NCBI RefSeq assembly: GCF_018614055.1
Contig: NZ_JAGGPB010000020.1
Span: forward strand, 1 to 64,000
Direction: 5' to 3'
DNA length: 64,000 bases
Source: Streptomyces sp. ISL-98
GTDB lineage: Bacteria > Actinomycetota > Actinomycetes > Streptomycetales > Streptomycetaceae
The translations under genes were made by a program, and so were the position numbers. Shown here piece by piece: positions 59,811-64,000 of the stretch (within the stretch, counting starts at the first letter, position 1; the number at the start of each line of letters is the position of its first letter). The notes under the pieces were generated by a model. It saw only the letters and a list, made by a program, of their open reading frames with translations. It did no database searches and had not been told where the DNA came from.

Positions 59811-60141
59811 GTCCTTCCGTCCTGTACGTCGTCCGTTCGCGTCCGGCGGCGGTCCGCCACAGGGGGAGCGGGCCGCCGCCGGACTTTCGGCGGTAGGCGG
59901 CCGACTGCCGCTCCGGGGAGGGGCGGCGGTGGGGAGCCGGTCACCTGGGAGGGACGCTAAACCGGAGGTCACGGGAGAGTGACGGAATAGCCGACAGTGA
60001 CTGAATTAGGTGATGTGGTGATCGTGAGTGACAAGTGGACTCACGGGGGAGCGGGGTGTTCCCGTACTTCCGTGACCGATGTGGCGAATGAGGGGTACCT
60101 GGGCGCCGGGTGCTGCTAGGGCCATGGCTAGGCTCCGGCCC
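59811..60141. other. Intergenic region with 12-bp inverted repeat
   Basis: This divergent region carries promoters for paralogue A and the small membrane-protein gene. A perfect 12-bp inverted repeat (GTCCGGCGGCGG at 59841-59852 with its complement at 59873-59884) would form a hairpin in the leader of the hydrolase mRNA. The 3' part near 59960-60090 is AT-richer (TGACTGAATTAGGTGATGTGG). No ydaO-type signature is seen here, in contrast to paralogue B. Confidence 0.5.
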
Positions 60142-60495
60142 ATGGACGTACTGATCAATGTCTTCGTCGGCCTGCACATCATCGGAATCGCCTCGCTGCT
60201 CGGCGGCTTCCTGACCCAGATGAAGGCCATGGGCGCGGGCACGGCCCGCTTCACCCCGGCGATGCTGCACGGCGCGGTGACGATGCTGGTCACGGGCGTG
60301 GCGCTGGTGGGGCTCAACCAGGCGGACGACCAGACGGTGAACAACCTCAAGATCGGGATCAAGCTGGCGATCCTCGTGGTGATCCTGGGCCTGGTGTACG
60401 TCAAGCGGGACGACGAGAAGATCGAGAAGGCGCTCTTCGGCGCGGTCGGCGGACTGACCGTCGCCAACATCTTCATCGCGGTGCTCTGGACCTGA
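60142..60495 (+). CDS. Small integral membrane protein
   Basis: A 117-residue protein with four membrane helices: about 4-24 (LINVFVGLHIIGIASLLGGFL), 38-58 (AMLHGAVTMLVTGVALVGL), 69-86 (IGIKLAILVVILGLVYV) and 97-115 (LFGAVGGLTVANIFIAVLW). The charged segment KRDDEKIEKA lies between helices 3 and 4. No family is recognised, though it is a common streptomycete protein. It lies between the two NlpC/P60 genes on the opposite strand; the association may be incidental. ATG 60142 is preferred; an upstream ATG at 60124 is possible. Confidence 0.82.
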   Translation: MDVLINVFVGLHIIGIASLLGGFLTQMKAMGAGTARFTPAMLHGAVTMLVTGVALVGLNQADDQTVNNLKIGIKLAILVVILGLVYVKRDDEKIEKALFGAVGGLTVANIFIAVLWT

Positions 60496-60558
60496 GCCGA
60501 CCGGGGGGCGGAGTGCCTGCGGGTGGCTCAGGTCCAGAGTCGGTGCGGGGCCGGGGGA

Positions 60559-61761
60559 CTAGGCGGGTCGTACGCTGCCGTAGATCGGCATGTAGTAGAT
60601 CGACTCCTCGCGGACGTACGCTCCGGGCTTCGGGGCGTGGATCATCTTGCCGTTGCCGATGTAGATCCCTACGTGGCTGATGTCGTCGTAGAAGAAGACC
60701 AGGTCGCCCGGCTTGAGGTTCTCGGTGGCGACGCGCGTGCCGACCTCGACCTGGTCCCAGGTGGTGCGGGGGAGGTCCACCCCGGCGGCCTTCCAGGCGT
60801 CCTGGGTCAGGCCGGAGCAGTCGTACGAGCTGGGGCCCGTGGCGCCCCAGACGTAGGGCTTGCCGATCTGGGCGCGGGCGAAGGCGATGACCTTCTCGGC
60901 CTTGGCGGCGTACGCGTCACCGGCGTCGGTTCCTGTGCCTGTTCCGGTCCCGGTGTCTGTGCCCGTACCTGTGCCCGTACCCGGATCGTCCTGCTGTGCC
61001 TCTTCCTGCTGGCGGCGGCGCTCCTCCTCGGCCTTCGCCTCGGCTTCCGCCTTGGCCTTGGCCTCCGCCTTGCGCCGCGCCTCCGCTTCCCGCTTCTTCT
61101 CCAGCTCCGCGAGCCGCGCCTTCTCCTCCGCCGTCAGCTGTGACAGCAGCTCGCGCGCCTCGCCGAGCTTGCGCTGTACGTCCTGCTTGGCTGTCTTGAG
61201 GGAGGCCTGCGACTCCGTGAGGCTCTCCAGGCTCTTCGACGCCTCGGCGCGCTCCTTCGACGCCTCCGCCTGCTTCTTCTCGAAGTCGGTGACATCTGCC
61301 TGCTGACGGTCCGTCATCCGGTCCATCATCTGGTTCTGGTCGAAGTACGCCTGCGGGCTGTCCGCGAGGAGCAGCGCGGCGGTCGGGGTGATCGCACCCG
61401 TCCGGTACTGCGCGGCCGCGTAGTTGCCGAGCTTGCGCCGGGCCTCGTTCAGCTTCTCGGTGCGCTTGGCCACGGCGTCGAGCAGGCCGTCGACCGACTT
61501 CCGCTGCTGCTCGGTGGCTTCCTTCGACTTGTTGTACTTCTGCGTCGCGGTGCCGGCCTGGCGGTAGAGGTCGTCGACCTTCTTCTGCACCTCTTCGACC
61601 GTCGGCTTGGGCTCGGCCGGGGAGATCGGCGCGACAGGAGCGGCCGGCGCAGCACCGGCGCTCTGGGCGAGCAGGCCGACGGAGGCGAGGGCGGCCGTCG
61701 ATATGCCGAGGGCGGGCGCGGCGGTGCGTGTGCGATTGCGCGGTTTGCGATGCGACGCCAA
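60559..61761 (-). CDS. Secreted NlpC/P60 peptidoglycan hydrolase (paralogue B)
   Basis: A 400-residue cell-wall hydrolase. After the signal region (residues 1-40) come a coiled-coil (about 50-240) and a Lys/Ala/Glu-rich segment, then a low-complexity GTGTGTD linker. The catalytic domain has Cys in YVWGATGPSSYDCSGLTQ, His in DISHVGIYIG and MIHAPKPG. The start is decided by the ribosome binding site. AAGGAG lies directly against an ATG at 61770, which is too close, but nine bases before TTG 61761, which also gives MASHRKPRNR, matching paralogue A. A ydaO-type riboswitch at 61784-61924 controls it, tying wall hydrolysis to c-di-AMP. Confidence 0.92.
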   Translation of the reverse strand: MASHRKPRNRTRTAAPALGISTAALASVGLLAQSAGAAPAAPVAPISPAEPKPTVEEVQKKVDDLYRQAGTATQKYNKSKEATEQQRKSVDGLLDAVAKRTEKLNEARRKLGNYAAAQYRTGAITPTAALLLADSPQAYFDQNQMMDRMTDRQQADVTDFEKKQAEASKERAEASKSLESLTESQASLKTAKQDVQRKLGEARELLSQLTAEEKARLAELEKKREAEARRKAEAKAKAEAEAKAEEERRRQQEEAQQDDPGTGTGTGTDTGTGTGTGTDAGDAYAAKAEKVIAFARAQIGKPYVWGATGPSSYDCSGLTQDAWKAAGVDLPRTTWDQVEVGTRVATENLKPGDLVFFYDDISHVGIYIGNGKMIHAPKPGAYVREESIYYMPIYGSVRPA

Positions 61762-61783
61762 GGTCGGCATCTCCTTCCGTGGA

Positions 61784-61924
61784 CCGCCTACCGGGTTAGC
61801 TGTCGGGTTCGGGCGGAACGGAAGGCTGCCCTACGGTCCGTGGGAAGTACGTACCGATTCACCCCAGGTGGTGCGTGTGGGTCCCCGGTTCCGAACTGCC
61901 CTGTGGCAGCACGGATTCGGCGTG
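61784..61924 (-). promoter_or_regulatory. ydaO-type c-di-AMP riboswitch
   Basis: Read leftward, the leader shows the ydaO/yuaA consensus blocks in order: CGGGGACCCA, then TGGGGTGAATC, then GTAGGGC, CCGCCCGAACCCG and CAGCTAACCCGGTAGGCGG, with CGCC/GGCG closing the outer stem (61919-61922 with 61785-61788). These agree with the B. subtilis ydaO riboswitch. High c-di-AMP normally turns such genes off. It ends about 14 bases before the AAGGAG binding site of the NlpC/P60 gene, so translation or transcription termination could be controlled. Confidence 0.93.
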
Positions 61925-62225
61925 GGCCGCCCGCTCCGACGCCGTTCGCCGGTGGGGGTACGAGCCGCCCGTCGCTGCACGTTAGCCAACTCCCGTTACT
62001 ACTGGGAAGTCTGATGTTCGAAATGCCCGATACATTTTCGTGACCTTTGTGGTCGGGGTGATCGGCGCGGGCGCTGCGGGCCGCCCCCCACCCACCCCGC
62101 CCGCCTTCGCGTGGCGGGGTGGTCAACGTCACACACGCCGGATACGGGTCCCCTCCCGCCCGAAGTGAGGGGAGCGGGGGAATCCGGGGCGGGCTGTCGG
62201 TGGTCGCGCCTAAGCTTGGTAGACG
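61925..62225. other. Promoter region between riboswitch and pcrA
   Basis: About 300 bases without a gene. The leftward promoter of the riboswitch transcript and the rightward pcrA promoter must lie here. An AT-rich pocket at 61990-62050 (containing ACATTTTCG) is a plausible core for the leftward promoter. A GC-rich imperfect repeat, CCCCGCC/GGCGGGG, lies near 62094-62122. No clear -35/-10 pair could be assigned. Confidence 0.4.
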
Positions 62226-64000
62226 ATGAGCAGCCTCTTTGACGACAGCTTCCTGGCCGACCTCCAGCCCACGGAGGAATCGGCCCCGCCGCCCCCCGAG
62301 GACACCTCCCCGGAGGAGGTCCCGCACGACCTCTTCGGCGGTGCTTTCGACGCGCCTCCGGCGGCCAGGGACACGTACTACAGGGACGGCGCCCCGCGCC
62401 CCGCCGTGGACGCCGCCGCGCTGCTCGACGGCCTGAACGAAGAGCAGCGCGCCGCTGTCGTGCACGCCGGGTCGCCGCTGCTCATCGTGGCCGGCGCGGG
62501 CTCGGGCAAGACCCGGGTCCTGACCCACCGGATCGCATACCTGCTGGCCAAGCGGGGTGTGCACCCCGGCCAGATCCTGGCGATCACCTTCACCAACAAG
62601 GCCGCAGGCGAGATGAAGGAGCGCGTCGAGGACCTCGTGGGCCCGCGCGCGGGCCATATGTGGGTCTCCACGTTCCACAGCGCGTGTGTGCGCATCCTGC
62701 GCCGCGAGTCGAAGAAGCTCGGCTTCACGTCCTCGTTCTCGATCTACGATGCCGCCGACTCGAAGCGCCTGATGGCGCTCGTCTGCCGCGATCTCGACCT
62801 CGACCCGAAGCGCTTCCCGCCGAAGGCCTTCAGCGCCAAGGTCTCGAACCTGAAGAACGAGCTGATAGACGAAGAGACCTTCGCGGGCCAGGCCGCCGAC
62901 GGCTTCGAGAAGACGCTGGCGCAGGCGTACGCGATGTACCAGGCGCGGCTGCGCGAGGCCAATGCCCTGGACTTCGACGACATCATCATGACCACGGTGC
63001 ATCTGCTCCAGGCGTTCCCGGACGTCGCCGAGCACTACCGGATGCGCTTCCGCCACGTCATGGTCGACGAGTATCAGGACACCAACCACGCTCAGTACAC
63101 GCTCGTGCGCGAGCTGGTAGGGCCTTCCGGCGAGGACCGTGCGCCGGCCGAGCTGTGCGTCGTCGGTGACGCGGACCAGTCGATCTACGCCTTCCGTGGT
63201 GCGACCATCCGCAACATCCTCCAGTTCGAGGAGGACTACCCGGACGCGAAGACGATCCTGCTGGAGCAGAACTACCGCTCGACGCAGACCATCCTCACCG
63301 CGGCCAACGCGGTCATCGAGCGCAACGAGAACCGCCGCCCCAAGAACCTGTGGACGGAAGCCGGTGCCGGCTCCCTGATCACCGGTTACGTCGCGGACAC
63401 CGAGCACGACGAGGCCCAGTTCGTCGCCGAGGAGATCGACCGGCTGACGGACGCGGGCGACGCGAAGGCCGGCGACGTCGCCGTCTTCTACCGTACGAAC
63501 GCCCAGTCCCGTGTCTTCGAAGAGATCTTCATCCGGGTCGGGCTGCCGTACAAGGTCGTCGGCGGCGTCCGCTTCTACGAGCGCAAGGAGGTCCGGGACG
63601 TCCTGGCGTATCTGCGCGTCCTGGCGAACCCGGAGGACACCGTTCCGCTGCGCCGCATCCTGAACGTACCGAAGCGGGGCATCGGCGACCGAGCCGAGGC
63701 GATGATCGACGCGCTGTCGCTGCGCGAGAAGATCAGCTTCCCGCAGGCGCTGCGGCGCGTGGACGAGGCGTACGGCATGGCGGCGCGCTCGGCCAACGCG
63801 GTGAAGCGCTTCAACACGCTGATGGAAGAGCTCCGTACGGTCGTCGAGTCGGGAGCCGGGCCCGCCACGGTGCTGGAGGCCGTCCTCGAACGGACCGGTT
63901 ACCTCGCCGAGTTGCAGGCCTCGACCGACCCGCAGGACGAGACGCGTATCGAGAACCTTCAGGAGCTGGCCGCTGTTGCCCTGGAGTTCGAGCAGGAGCG
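62226..64000 (+). CDS. pcrA: ATP-dependent DNA helicase PcrA (3' end cut by window)
   Basis: A superfamily 1 UvrD/PcrA helicase; 591 codons are present and the gene runs off the window. A Glu/Pro-rich N-terminal extension of about 65 residues precedes LNEEQRAAVVHAGSPLLIVAGAGSGKTRVLTHRI (Walker A, residues 90-96). Further motifs are FTNKAAGEMKERV (Ia), FHSACVRILRRE, MVDEYQDTN (II), VVGDADQSIYAFRGA (III), LLEQNYRST (IV) and LNVPKRGIGD. It takes part in nucleotide excision repair, replication restart and rolling-circle replication. The ATG follows no strong binding site. Domain 2A/2B and motifs V-VI are only partly included. Confidence 0.96.
   Translation, partial: MSSLFDDSFLADLQPTEESAPPPPEDTSPEEVPHDLFGGAFDAPPAARDTYYRDGAPRPAVDAAALLDGLNEEQRAAVVHAGSPLLIVAGAGSGKTRVLTHRIAYLLAKRGVHPGQILAITFTNKAAGEMKERVEDLVGPRAGHMWVSTFHSACVRILRRESKKLGFTSSFSIYDAADSKRLMALVCRDLDLDPKRFPPKAFSAKVSNLKNELIDEETFAGQAADGFEKTLAQAYAMYQARLREANALDFDDIIMTTVHLLQAFPDVAEHYRMRFRHVMVDEYQDTNHAQYTLVRELVGPSGEDRAPAELCVVGDADQSIYAFRGATIRNILQFEEDYPDAKTILLEQNYRSTQTILTAANAVIERNENRRPKNLWTEAGAGSLITGYVADTEHDEAQFVAEEIDRLTDAGDAKAGDVAVFYRTNAQSRVFEEIFIRVGLPYKVVGGVRFYERKEVRDVLAYLRVLANPEDTVPLRRILNVPKRGIGDRAEAMIDALSLREKISFPQALRRVDEAYGMAARSANAVKRFNTLMEELRTVVESGAGPATVLEAVLERTGYLAELQASTDPQDETRIENLQELAAVALEFEQE

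Overview
This 64-kb window is a high-GC Streptomyces chromosome core segment. Evidence: about 70% GC, many GTG starts and GTGA/ATGA overlaps, and the developmental genes whiD (Cys23/53/56/62) and bldM (Asp54). There are no tRNA or rRNA genes, prophages, intact insertion sequences or CRISPR arrays. From established knowledge, the order alr - tsaE - tsaB - rimI - tsaD - groES - groEL1 - whiB-type gene - sigD/shbA-type sigma - guaB - guaB3 - ChoD-like oxidase - guaA parallels one region of the Mycobacterium tuberculosis chromosome, so most of the window is an old actinobacterial backbone with streptomycete insertions.

Layout. 1-7.5 kb: alanine racemase, a lipase-like hydrolase, the t6A tRNA-modification genes tsaE, tsaB and tsaD with rimI, and a secreted L,D-transpeptidase-like protein that has lost its catalytic residues. 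7.5-10.5 kb: a THUMP-like methyltransferase and two tandem polysaccharide deacetylases, the second broken. 10.5-12.8 kb: groES-groEL1 under two CIRCE operators. 12.8-21 kb: a carbohydrate locus (2-hydroxyacid dehydrogenase, ABC transporter, DeoR/LacI hybrid repressor, divergent DUF2264 protein) with repeated half-sites. 21-23.5 kb: SDR, MOSC and LysR genes. 23.5-28.7 kb: whiD, bldM with a sigma-BldN-type promoter, an ECF sigma gene, guaB and guaB3. 28.7-32.5 kb: a membrane protein, a nucleotide-sugar dehydrogenase lacking its catalytic cysteine, and glpD. 32.7-41.2 kb: four tandem Ser/Thr kinase-type receptors, one a pseudokinase. 41.3-49.2 kb: succinate-semialdehyde dehydrogenase, GMC oxidase, an LAETG-anchored acidic-stalk surface protein, chorismate mutase and guaA. 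49.3-57.7 kb: an aldolase-family protein, membrane proteins, a LiaF/LiaS/LiaR-like envelope-stress set, a NADAR protein and a CmtR-like repressor with a CDF transporter. 57.7-64 kb: DinB and VOC proteins, two NlpC/P60 wall hydrolases (one behind a ydaO-type c-di-AMP riboswitch) and the start of pcrA.

The strongest new-looking signal is the leader of the chorismate mutase gene. A good promoter opens directly onto a 26-codon ORF with a Phe-Leu-Phe-Thr-Tyr run, then a hairpin overlapping the ORF and a GC-rich terminator with a U-rich tail. A competing antiterminator pairing can be drawn. This is the architecture of ribosome-mediated attenuation by aromatic amino acids. Other points are several catalytically dead members of enzyme families (transpeptidase, kinase, sugar dehydrogenase, GuaB3).
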